Positions 26,296 to 34,284 of a DNA stretch of 64,000 nucleotides are shown here, in pieces. Where the stretch lies: positions 1 to 64,000 of IMG/VR virus record IMGVR_UViG_3300046453_000026. One strand, 5' to 3'. The notes beneath the pieces are model-generated. The model saw only the letters and a program-made list of their open reading frames with translations. It ran no database searches and had not been told where the DNA came from. The stretch is from a virus. Numbering within the stretch: the stretch's first letter is position 1; each line of letters opens with the position of its first letter. The position numbers and the translations under genes are program-made.

Positions 26296-26465
26296 AAAAA
26301 GAACGAGGACAGCACAAGACACTCGATCTATTCGCTAACCCCGGCTTGCGCCGCGCAGTAAGCTTTCGGTCGATGCGCACAGTAGCGGGCGAGCTGGTAG
26401 GTTCCCGCTACTGTGCGTCGGTGTCTTGGGCTGTCCTCGTTCGTGGACTTCGTTGCCCTATTTCA
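26296..26465 (-). ncRNA. Candidate structured RNA of about 170 nt with its own promoter and terminator
   Basis: On the minus strand a near-consensus promoter (26472-26500) is followed by a non-coding unit. A long closing stem pairs 26421-26442 with 26301-26322: 21 of 22 positions pair, with one C-U mismatch. Inside lies a perfect 14-bp hairpin (26376-26389 with 26404-26417, 14-nt loop) and a weaker arm with GCUU/AAGC. A run of five U residues follows the stem (A tract 26296-26300), as in an intrinsic terminator. A rival 5' hairpin (26428-26458, GGGC/GCCC and GUCC/GGAC) would use bases of the closing stem, so a switch is possible. The protease-scaffold gene begins 24 nt downstream, so it is either a free-standing RNA or a leader attenuator. 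Confidence 0.8.
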
Positions 26466-26471
26466 GCCTGA

Positions 26472-26500
26472 ATAATACACTGGCTTCCGAAGGGCGTCAA
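26472..26500 (-). promoter_or_regulatory. Sigma-A-type promoter for the structured RNA and head operon
   Basis: TTGACG (26495-26500) is spaced 17 bp from TATTAT (26472-26477) on the minus strand, with an A/T-rich AAAAATAGTA just upstream. The 9-mer CTTCGGAAG (26484-26492) begins two bases after the -35. The start of transcription should be near 26465, a few bases downstream of the stop codon of the small zinc-ribbon gene. Confidence 0.85.
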
Positions 26501-26502
26501 TA

Positions 26503-26709
26503 CTATTTTTGCGCTTTTACGACAAACTTCGGGCGGGGTACTGCGGATGGTTCACCGTTCATCTCAACGGGGATCGGGTTGGGTGTTTTGCACGAGGGGC
26601 ATAGCGCCGTTGCGCCACTAGGCGTGAATAGAACCATCCGGGTCCGTAGCTTCCATCCCTCCGGCGTCTTGTCCATTAGTATCCTGTTGCACTCCGAACA
26701 GTGTAGCAT
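26503..26709 (-). CDS. Small zinc-ribbon protein
   Basis: The 68-residue protein begins MLHCSECNRIL and later has ALCPSCKTPNP, giving CxxC...CxxC, a zinc ribbon like those of Com-type or nucleic-acid binding small phage proteins. A GGAGGGAG site precedes the ATG. It lies between the giant polyvalent gene and the head operon promoter and may regulate expression or be an assembly cofactor. The zinc binding is inferred from Cys spacing. Confidence 0.72.
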   Translation of the reverse strand: MLHCSECNRILMDKTPEGWKLRTRMVLFTPSGATALCPSCKTPNPIPVEMNGEPSAVPRPKFVVKAQK

Positions 26710-26722
26710 CCGCGACTCCCTC

Positions 26723-26980
26723 CTATGCGCCGAATTGCGCTTTTTTGTCTGTTACCATGATGTCGCTGAAACCTACGCGCTCGCACGCGCCAATCAGATT
26801 CCGCCAGACCTTAGCGACGGATTCCTCTTCTTCTTCGTGGGAAAGCCCCTCGTCTATAAGTGCTCTTCGGAAGTTCCTCTCGTTGCTAGACAAGTAGCTA
26901 ACGCACTCTTGCGCATCGTCTACGGTCTGAATCTCGTCGGTGAAAGAGTCCTCGTCAAACATGCGGCTATTGTCATCCAT
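26723..26980 (-). CDS. Small acidic helical protein
   Basis: This 85-residue protein is acidic (DDNSRMFDEDSFTDE near the N-terminus, HEEEEESV in the middle) and mostly helical. I recognise no family. It follows the 2325-residue polyvalent gene by 55 bp and is translated from AAGGGGTG. It may be a partner or inhibitor of that protein, judging from position only. Confidence 0.6.
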   Translation of the reverse strand: MDDNSRMFDEDSFTDEIQTVDDAQECVSYLSSNERNFRRALIDEGLSHEEEEESVAKVWRNLIGACERVGFSDIMVTDKKAQFGA

Positions 26981-27035
26981 TCCGGTTCACCCCTTCGCAT
27001 AAAGAGGGAGCTTCCGAAGAAGCCCCGCTCGGTCG

Positions 27036-30000
27036 TCACAACAGTATCACAAGTTTTAACGCTTTGTCAGCACTTGCTGCCGGGAGCTTCGGAAGCTTGG
27101 TAACCACCCGTTCTGCCACTTTCGGCTTACGTGGTGCGGCAGTAACTCCGCGAGGTTTCCGGCGCTGATCGTTACGGCTTGTAAATCCTCGGTGCCCTCT
27201 TCCGATGGTGCCTTGCGTCTCGCCCAGCTTCGGATTCTTCTCGGCGCTGCGGGTGCTACCTGTCAGGTCCTCAACGCCCTTGATCTTAGCGTCCTGCGCG
27301 TTGAACATGAAATCCTCAACCGTGTTTGGCACGTGCATGGACTCCACCCGGACGCTGTTTGCTCTGCCGATCTGTGCGTGAGTCTTGGCAGAGTCGGAAC
27401 GTCGTACTCGCGCGGTGAACTGCGCCATCTTCTGCGGGTTCCAGTCTTGGTCGTAGTGGAACATGATGTGTGCATTACCGAAGTCGACGCCTTCTTTACC
27501 CGCCGGGGACACCGTAGTCGCCCACAGACTACCTTGATTCTTAGCATAGTCGTGCTTGTTGCCTCGGAAGCCTACTTTCGTATCCTCCCGGTCGGTGGCC
27601 TCTCCGGTGAACTGCCCCTGCCCAAGGTCTTTGTAGCCCTGCTTGTGCAGGTCGGCAAAGATCGGGTGCGACTTCCTAACCTCTTTCAGTACGTTGTCGA
27701 TGATGTCCGTACCGAATGTGGTGTAACTCGACTTCACGACGACCTTTGGAACCATAGGTACCTGACCGCGCTTGATGCGGTCCTTGTTCTCATCCTGCAA
27801 GCCGTCGAGGTACTTGTGGATGCGGTCCTGTAGGTACTGCGCTTTTGGGTTCTCCTTGTGAAGTGGCGGCAGCAGTTTAGGACTGCCGTCCCCGTTCTTC
27901 GCGTAGCCTCCCTCACCGTCGCTTTCGTAGTACCGTTTGAACCCGTCCTTATCGACGACGTAGTGCTCGCCCTCTTTCAGGCCCTGTGCTGCCTTCTTAC
28001 CAGCTTCGGAAGTAGCCGCAGCGCTTTGCGCATCGGTCGCGCCAGAGTCCAGTGCATCGCCGCCACCAACAAACATCTTATGAGACAGTGGTGCGTTCAG
28101 GAATTTCGCCAGCTTCTGCATAGCTGTCAGGTAGTTGCCGCCGTCTTTCTTACCTTGGTCAATCCCGGTGGCTGCGGCGGTCGCTAGTTCTGCCTTCTTG
28201 GATTCAGGCAGGTACTTCGCTTCCAGCTCCTTGTACTTATCGTACATACGCTGCACGGACGGGCTGACGTTCTTCGGTGTGGTCGTGGTTACCGTGTACT
28301 TCTCGCCGTTCTTGGCGTTGGTAACCTCCTTCTGCTCGGACTCGAAGTCCGTGATCGAGTGCTTCGTGCCGTAGTAGTTGTTCGTGTTGTGGTCCCGGCT
28401 GCGGTCGACCATATTCCCCATGAAGTCGGTCTTCGGTGATGGCTTATCCACTTCGGAAGCCCCTTCGAGATGCGGGAAGTGAATCTTCGACCCGTCGTTG
28501 TACGTCACGTCCTCGCCACCCCGGAACTGAATAACGTTCGCCATGATATCGCCCAGCTTCTCGGACATGGCAGGCTTGATGCCGACGATCTTGCCGTTCT
28601 TATCTTTCTGCATGTAGTTGTCCGTGAACTCCTTCATGCTCCCCAGTTCGTGCTTGCCTCCTGTTACGGTGTCAATCAGGGCGTAGGCTTCGCGCGCGTC
28701 GTTCTCCATTGGTGTACCGGACAGGCCCCATACGTTCTTGAACTTGTCGGTGGTCTCCGCCAAGGCAGTACCGCGCTTACCCTTCTGGTTCTTGAAGGCA
28801 TGGACCTCGTCAATCACGATGTTGTCATACATGCCGCTGTTGGCGAAGTGCTCACGGTTCCGCATGAACGTATCGTAGTTGACGATATGGAAGTCATGAT
28901 CTTCGGAAGCATGAGCTGATGTGTTCTTCTTGAAGCTCTTGAAGTCCACCGCTTCCTGCTCATTGCCCGCCTGACCCCACATGCTGCGGCCGCGCTCGTT
29001 CTTGACGCCCTTCAGGCCGGAACCGATGAATAGCGCTGTGCTGTTGGTGTGGGACCCGACTTCCTTACCCCAGTCAGACATGATGCCCTTCGGAGATACG
29101 ATCAGGGTCTTCTTCGGCTTACGCCCTGCTGCCAGCTCTTCTGCCTTGTAGTGCAGTCCGGCCACGACGCCCAGAATGGTCTTCCCGGTGCCCATGCCGT
29201 GCCCGGCGATTGCTCTTCCGCGCTTCCGAAGGTGGGCGGCTCCTTCAAGCTGCGTCCCGTAGAGTCCTTGGCTCGGGTTCATCAGGTAGGAGTGTTCGTT
29301 GAACTGCGCCTTGTAGTGCTTGTCGAATTCCGGGTTGCTCGTCTTGACCGTCGATGGCTGGAACTGATCACGAAGCTCCGGCACGCTCTCCGGTTTGCGG
29401 TCCTTGCGGGCAAAGTGGTCTTTCAGGTACTCCGACGCTTCGTGCGTCAGCGATATGCCTCTGCTGTCCTTGCCAAGGTCTTCACGCAGCTTTTCGAACA
29501 TGGCGGTGGATATGCGAGCTGTCCCGTCATTCAGAACCCGGACGCCTGCGGATTCGACATGCTTCCGCATAGAATCGGGCACGTGTACCTCCAGCTCCTT
29601 GACGTACGAGCTGCTGAACTTCGCCATCAGCTCCTTGCCCGCTTTGGAACGTCCCAGCACCTTCGCCAGCCGCTTGTGCTGCTGGTCAGACAGCTCGATG
29701 TCCTTCTGAAGGTTTCCGTCCTTATCGAACGCTCCTTGATTGACGTTAGCCTTCTGGAGGGCTTGTGTGAACAGGTCCTTGGCGAGGTCTGCCCGGCGCT
29801 GAGATTTTGGGTCTTCTCCCTTGAAGGCCTCCGCGATGTTCATCCGGTGCGCGCCAGATTTTGCTACTTTGACGACAGCGTTCCCGGAATCGGACAGGAT
29901 TCGACCTTCTTCCCTAGCTGCCTTCAGCTCGCCTTTGCCAAACATCCCAATGACATGGCCTTTGCCGTCTGTGACCTTATAGGTGTCGCCCTCAATCGAG

Positions 30001-33000
30001 TGGATTCGACCCTTTCTGTACCCTGCGCCGTCCTTATACATCACCGCGTTGCCTGCTTTCATGGCGACGTCGTTCTGTGTCGTAAAGCGTCGGTCCACCA
30101 GCTTACCGTTTTTAAACAAGGCCTTCACGGGTTCCCCAGTGGTCGGGTCGATACTGCCCTTCGGAACATCGCGGCTGTCAATATAGCGGTAACCGCCATA
30201 CTTGCCTCCGACGACGCGCGGCGCTCCCTTACCGTCGTATTCGAGCTGAATATGGTGACCCAGTGCGTCTCCGATGTGAATATCGCTGCCAAAGTGTGCC
30301 GTAATCCAGCGTCGGTTACCTACTGCGGACTTCAGAAGCTCGTTAAGGTCCGATTCGTTGGAAATAGGCTTACGCTGGTTCAACAAGCGCGCCATCAGAG
30401 GGTCCTTAATGTACCCTTCAGCATCGGTCGAGATATGGTTAACAGTTCCATCCGCCATCTTCTGTGCGAAGGTCTGCATCTTGATCGAGCCGTCACTATC
30501 GCGAGCTTGGTCAACCAGCTTGAACTCTTTGTGCAGCATGGTGTCCTGAAGCCCTGCTTTAGTGTTGGCGCGATGCTTCGCCCATTCGTCGTCTGTGATC
30601 TTCTTCATGAATGGCTTGTCTGCATCGGTGTTGGCAAACTGCGTTAGGGTAGCCTTAAGGTTGGAAGCGTCCTTTCCGGTGTACCCTAGCGCCCGGCCAA
30701 GGTGTCCCCAGTTCGTTAAGTCCTCATGTGCCCCGCCGTCCGGGTCGAAGGCTTCAGTAACAGCACTCGTGTACTTACCGCGCTCTTCGTTACCATCGGC
30801 GTCCTTCTTACGGGAGCCTGCTCCCCCTGTAAAGTCTCCGCCGATCTCCACCAGCATTGTCTTCCCGGTGATCGGGTTGCCAATCATGTACTTACCTTCC
30901 GGCAGCAGGTTCTTCCCTGCTTCCTCACGGGCGCGGCCCATTTCCTTCACGCCAAAAGACTCGGCCAGTGCTTCCATATTCCCGTCGGCTGCTGGGTTCA
31001 TGCTGGCTACATCCTTCAGAAAGCTTCCCATTTTGTCCTTGTTACGGCCAGCTACTGAACCGATACCTGCCAGAACCTCGCGGGCCTTGGCTTCAGCTTC
31101 GGAAGGGTTCTTACCGGATTTATAGGTATCATGATAGGCTTGCAGCGCCTCTTTGACGCCCGGCTTGTTCAAGAAGTGACTTCCAAGATGGGTCCGCTTC
31201 TCGTCCTCTGTCATGCTGTCCAGCTCTTCGCGCTCAGCGTCTGGCAGGTCAGAGTAGACATCCAGCGCTTTATGGGAGTGGTTGTCAAGAAAGTCTTTCA
31301 CATGTCCCCCTACAAGCCTATTGCCGTCCTTCTGCTTCCAGTCAGAACGCATCCGCTCCATTTGCTCGCGGAATGCTTGAACGCCGTGGTCGACCACATG
31401 GCGGTTATCCTCGTTGACGTCCGCATCACGGGTGAACTGAATATCTCCGGCGTCATCGAAGTCAACGCCCCGGTTCTTCTTGGCGTAGCTCGCGCGCTCA
31501 GTAGCGTAGTCAAAAGTACCGTCCTTCTTCCCGGCGTTCTTCTCTTTGGCTGCGATGTGGCTCTTCCATCCCTCACGAGCGGAGGCCTCGCGGCCCTCTT
31601 CGTGAGAAGCCAGCGCTTCCCTCTCATGATGAAACTCCAGCTTGTCCTCCTGCGCACCTGCGTTGTGCTCGTCCCGATGCGCCGCATTCGACGAATCATA
31701 CAGAAGCTCCCCGGTAGTAGAGCTGACAAGCACACGCTTGCCGCCCCACGTAATCCATGCAGAGCCGGGGTTCTTCAGCAGCAGCTCTTCCGACCATGTC
31801 TTACCGCCACCCTTGGATCGGGCGGCGGCGTGCTGTTGTTCAGAGATACTTCCGTACTTCTTCTTGTTGGCCTTCACATACTCGGTTGCCCGGCTGTTAA
31901 CGGCGTGGTTACTCCCGCCTTTATGGGGGAACATGGACTTCCGAAGCTCGTTACGGTGCGCGTTGAACGACTTATACAGGTCGTTGTCCGGCGGCAGCGT
32001 AAGCTCAGTGATGTGCGCCACGACGTCGCCTTCGTCCAGCATGATAAAGCTGCCCACGTACTCGTGTGGCTCCATGGACTTCAGAAGGTCATCCTTGCTA
32101 TCAGCATACAGCGTCCGGGTGTAGGTCTGCTGTAGAACATCGACACCCACACCCCAAGACCGCAGGGACTTCACGAGGTCGTATTCGTAGAAGGCCTTCA
32201 TGATCGAACCAACTACAAGGGACTTCAGCATCCGTAGCTGCTGGATGGCAGGGTGATTCTGCATAACAGCGGCGCTGATCTTCTTCATTGCCCGACCAAG
32301 GGTGTTCTCGACCCATTTCGTGTCCACGTCCGCCCCGTGCTTGTCGTTGAGACGCTGCGCCACTTCGGAAGCCGTCATGCTCGCCTTACTGCCTGTTTCG
32401 GAAGCTTGGGAGTGCTTAATGGTCATTGCCCGGATTTCGTCGTCCGTCAGTCCCATGTCACGCATAGCCTGCGGAAGCGCACCCTTCAGTTCGGCCTGCC
32501 GCTCTTTCTCGATAGCTGCTTCTTCTGGGGAGGCTCCGGTACGCTCAGTTACGCTGTCCTTAATGGACACGGTCTTCCCATCGGCGCTCTCTGCGGCTGC
32601 TTTGTCGATGCTCGTCGTCTTCTGCTGAGCGCTGTAGTTCTTCAGTGCTCGAAGCTTGTCAGATGGGTCCTCATACCGCTTGTTGGTCTGCACCCAGTCG
32701 CCCTTTGCGTCGTCATAATGCGGCGCGCGCACAATCGGGGCGTCCTTGAATGCCTTAGAGTTGGCTTCGAGGTGGTCAGCCAGCTCACCATGCGTAGGTG
32801 CCCGACCAAGCTTCTGCGTCAGCGACTCTTCGTGCTTGCGCATATCTCCGATAGCTCCGCGAATCTCGTGCGGCGCCGGGATGTCGTTCATGAAGTCATA
32901 GATGTCACGGTGCAGCTTCTGCTTCATCCGGGAAATGGTATGAGCTGCGATGGACGTGCCCTTCTCGGGGTTCTGGCTGCCGGACAGGATACTGTGCAGG

Positions 33001-34013
33001 GTCTCATACATAGAGCCGCGCGCTGCCTGAAGCAGATCACCGTATACGCCCTGCTCTTGCTGCACATTAGCGTCCTTGGCGGCTTCCTTCTTGCCCTCTG
33101 CGGAACGGTTTGCCCCTTTATGGCGCTTCAGGATGTGCATCTGTCCCATGACATGAAGTCCCCGGGACTCGGCCATCTTCTTCACAACATGGCGGGCCAG
33201 CTTGTCGTTAGCCTGCGTGATCGCCCCGGCCACGTTCTTGATGTCCTCCGCATTGCGCTTGTTGACGGGCAGCGCCATAATAGCCTGCACCTTAGGCGTG
33301 TTCCACATCGCATCAATGTGAGTAGCTTCAGCGCTCGGTGTGGACTCCAGCTTGTTCAGCTCGTCCGCTGCCTTGCTCTGCTCGTTAGCCTTCGGGTCCT
33401 CCTGCTGCCGCTTGCGGTTCTGCGGGATGGTGCCCTTGACCTCCTTGGTCTTACTGCTCTCGTCGTGCGTGGTATCGCGTTTCAGCACAGGCGCTTCCAA
33501 AGCCTGCGTCCGCTTACTCTTACGACCTTCGGAAGCTTGCACAATGTTGTCGATTGCCGTCGATGCGGTTGCTGTCGATTTCGACGGCTTCCGGGTGTCG
33601 GATGCTGTCTTGCCGGATGCTGTCGAAACGGTAGGGTCTGTCAAATTTTGGCCCCGACCCGTGCCTCCCGTGGCATTGGTCTTGTTGGCCTCTTTAGTAG
33701 CCTTGCCCTTCGCAGCGGCGTTCGCTGCACGCTTAGCTTTGGCGTCGGCCTTTTTCTTGGCCTCTACGACCTTGGCGTGGTCGTTGGCGTGCATCATGTT
33801 GGCGCGCTTAACCTTACCGATCTTGCCGTCCTCGAAGCGCACCTTATGGTGGGTATCTCCTGTCTCCTGCACGATCCCTGTTTTGCCCGTGCTTGTTACA
33901 ACCTTGCTACCGCCCTTGATAGCTGTGAACTTACCGTACGTATCACGCGGGTGCATCGAATCCCTCCATGACTTCTGAAGGTCACCCCCGATGTATAGCA
34001 CAACATCTCCCAT
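27036..34013 (-). CDS. Giant polyvalent protein: sigma-70-like segment plus SNF2-type helicase
   Basis: This 2325-residue protein is the largest in the window. The N-terminus has HPRDTYGKFT, a short motif seen in head-associated phage proteins. Residues about 250-590 follow the order of a sigma-70 factor: a region-2-like stretch (DLLQAARGSMYETLHSIL near 323), a region-3-like LGRAPTHGELADHL (near 400), a PEEAAIEKERQAEL linker (near 495) and a region-4-like helix-turn-helix starting TASEVAQRLNDKHG (near 545). Residues about 1560-2250 are a SNF2-family ATPase: GHGMGTGKT (near 1603), VIDEVHAFKN (near 1733), GLSGTPMEN (near 1766) and QFTARVRRSD (near 2196). It lies between the MuF-type head gene and the protease, where capsid-loaded polyvalent proteins are found. 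Injection with the DNA is inference. Confidence 0.85.
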   Translation of the reverse strand: MGDVVLYIGGDLQKSWRDSMHPRDTYGKFTAIKGGSKVVTSTGKTGIVQETGDTHHKVRFEDGKIGKVKRANMMHANDHAKVVEAKKKADAKAKRAANAAAKGKATKEANKTNATGGTGRGQNLTDPTVSTASGKTASDTRKPSKSTATASTAIDNIVQASEGRKSKRTQALEAPVLKRDTTHDESSKTKEVKGTIPQNRKRQQEDPKANEQSKAADELNKLESTPSAEATHIDAMWNTPKVQAIMALPVNKRNAEDIKNVAGAITQANDKLARHVVKKMAESRGLHVMGQMHILKRHKGANRSAEGKKEAAKDANVQQEQGVYGDLLQAARGSMYETLHSILSGSQNPEKGTSIAAHTISRMKQKLHRDIYDFMNDIPAPHEIRGAIGDMRKHEESLTQKLGRAPTHGELADHLEANSKAFKDAPIVRAPHYDDAKGDWVQTNKRYEDPSDKLRALKNYSAQQKTTSIDKAAAESADGKTVSIKDSVTERTGASPEEAAIEKERQAELKGALPQAMRDMGLTDDEIRAMTIKHSQASETGSKASMTASEVAQRLNDKHGADVDTKWVENTLGRAMKKISAAVMQNHPAIQQLRMLKSLVVGSIMKAFYEYDLVKSLRSWGVGVDVLQQTYTRTLYADSKDDLLKSMEPHEYVGSFIMLDEGDVVAHITELTLPPDNDLYKSFNAHRNELRKSMFPHKGGSNHAVNSRATEYVKANKKKYGSISEQQHAAARSKGGGKTWSEELLLKNPGSAWITWGGKRVLVSSTTGELLYDSSNAAHRDEHNAGAQEDKLEFHHEREALASHEEGREASAREGWKSHIAAKEKNAGKKDGTFDYATERASYAKKNRGVDFDDAGDIQFTRDADVNEDNRHVVDHGVQAFREQMERMRSDWKQKDGNRLVGGHVKDFLDNHSHKALDVYSDLPDAEREELDSMTEDEKRTHLGSHFLNKPGVKEALQAYHDTYKSGKNPSEAEAKAREVLAGIGSVAGRNKDKMGSFLKDVASMNPAADGNMEALAESFGVKEMGRAREEAGKNLLPEGKYMIGNPITGKTMLVEIGGDFTGGAGSRKKDADGNEERGKYTSAVTEAFDPDGGAHEDLTNWGHLGRALGYTGKDASNLKATLTQFANTDADKPFMKKITDDEWAKHRANTKAGLQDTMLHKEFKLVDQARDSDGSIKMQTFAQKMADGTVNHISTDAEGYIKDPLMARLLNQRKPISNESDLNELLKSAVGNRRWITAHFGSDIHIGDALGHHIQLEYDGKGAPRVVGGKYGGYRYIDSRDVPKGSIDPTTGEPVKALFKNGKLVDRRFTTQNDVAMKAGNAVMYKDGAGYRKGRIHSIEGDTYKVTDGKGHVIGMFGKGELKAAREEGRILSDSGNAVVKVAKSGAHRMNIAEAFKGEDPKSQRRADLAKDLFTQALQKANVNQGAFDKDGNLQKDIELSDQQHKRLAKVLGRSKAGKELMAKFSSSYVKELEVHVPDSMRKHVESAGVRVLNDGTARISTAMFEKLREDLGKDSRGISLTHEASEYLKDHFARKDRKPESVPELRDQFQPSTVKTSNPEFDKHYKAQFNEHSYLMNPSQGLYGTQLEGAAHLRKRGRAIAGHGMGTGKTILGVVAGLHYKAEELAAGRKPKKTLIVSPKGIMSDWGKEVGSHTNSTALFIGSGLKGVKNERGRSMWGQAGNEQEAVDFKSFKKNTSAHASEDHDFHIVNYDTFMRNREHFANSGMYDNIVIDEVHAFKNQKGKRGTALAETTDKFKNVWGLSGTPMENDAREAYALIDTVTGGKHELGSMKEFTDNYMQKDKNGKIVGIKPAMSEKLGDIMANVIQFRGGEDVTYNDGSKIHFPHLEGASEVDKPSPKTDFMGNMVDRSRDHNTNNYYGTKHSITDFESEQKEVTNAKNGEKYTVTTTTPKNVSPSVQRMYDKYKELEAKYLPESKKAELATAAATGIDQGKKDGGNYLTAMQKLAKFLNAPLSHKMFVGGGDALDSGATDAQSAAATSEAGKKAAQGLKEGEHYVVDKDGFKRYYESDGEGGYAKNGDGSPKLLPPLHKENPKAQYLQDRIHKYLDGLQDENKDRIKRGQVPMVPKVVVKSSYTTFGTDIIDNVLKEVRKSHPIFADLHKQGYKDLGQGQFTGEATDREDTKVGFRGNKHDYAKNQGSLWATTVSPAGKEGVDFGNAHIMFHYDQDWNPQKMAQFTARVRRSDSAKTHAQIGRANSVRVESMHVPNTVEDFMFNAQDAKIKGVEDLTGSTRSAEKNPKLGETQGTIGRGHRGFTSRNDQRRKPRGVTAAPRKPKVAERVVTKLPKLPAASADKALKLVILL

Positions 34014-34038
34014 GCTTGCCCCTCCTTATTTCGCGCAC

Positions 34039-34066
34039 AAAAAGCACCCGGCCTACCACCGGGTGC
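34039..34066 (-). terminator. Intrinsic terminator just before the giant polyvalent gene
   Basis: GCACCCGG pairs with CCGGGTGC (34044-34051 with 34059-34066) and is followed by UUUUUGUG on the minus strand. It lies only 25 bp upstream of the ATG at 34013, so it must be read through or bypassed for that gene to be made, the same layout as the structured RNA unit at 26.3-26.5 kb. Confidence 0.85.
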
Positions 34067-34090
34067 AAATTGTCGGTTATTGGCGAGTTC

Positions 34091-34118
34091 ATTCTATCAG
34101 ACCCGCCATGGTTTTGAA
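34091..34118 (-). promoter_or_regulatory. Possible promoter between the two hairpins at 34.1 kb
   Basis: On the minus strand TTCAAA (34113-34118), a 16-bp spacer and TAGAAT (34091-34096) form a modest sigma-A-like promoter. A CTTCCGAAG copy lies 10 bp upstream. A transcript starting here would meet the terminator at 34039-34066 after about 40 nt. Confidence 0.4.
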
Positions 34119-34151
34119 TAGGTTAGACTTCGGAAGTCCTGTAAACGACAA

Positions 34152-34180
34152 ATAACCCTAGCCATCTAGACTAGGGTTAT
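34152..34180 (-). terminator. Hairpin after the LPD1 polyvalent gene
   Basis: A perfect 10-bp stem (ATAACCCTAG with CTAGGGTTAT, 9-nt loop) lies about 105 bp after the stop codon of the 1139-residue gene. The following minus-strand bases TTGTCGTTT are partly U-rich. A second A/G-rich stretch of unknown meaning fills 34185-34284. Confidence 0.6.
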
Positions 34181-34284
34181 AAGCAGTGAAGAGGTGTCGA
34201 AGCTCCCACCTAATAACAGTGAAGCCTACTTCGGCGGAGTGGAATCTACCGTTTCGTGCCTAGTTCTACATTAGCACATCACAC

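Noticed and set aside
26272-26380. A longer N-terminus for the protease-scaffold protein
   Set aside because: The extra 36 residues would be read through the terminator and one arm of the structured RNA and look random (many Arg and Cys). The GTG at 26272 has a proper site.
26296-26465. The structured RNA as a MITE or other inverted-repeat transposon
   Set aside because: There is no flanking target duplication, the element sits exactly between promoter and U tract, and the inner stems are separate from the outer one. An RNA gene or leader fits better.
26296-26465. A hammerhead ribozyme or tRNA-like element in the structured RNA
   Set aside because: No CUGANGA core is present, and no cloverleaf with a T-arm motif can be drawn.
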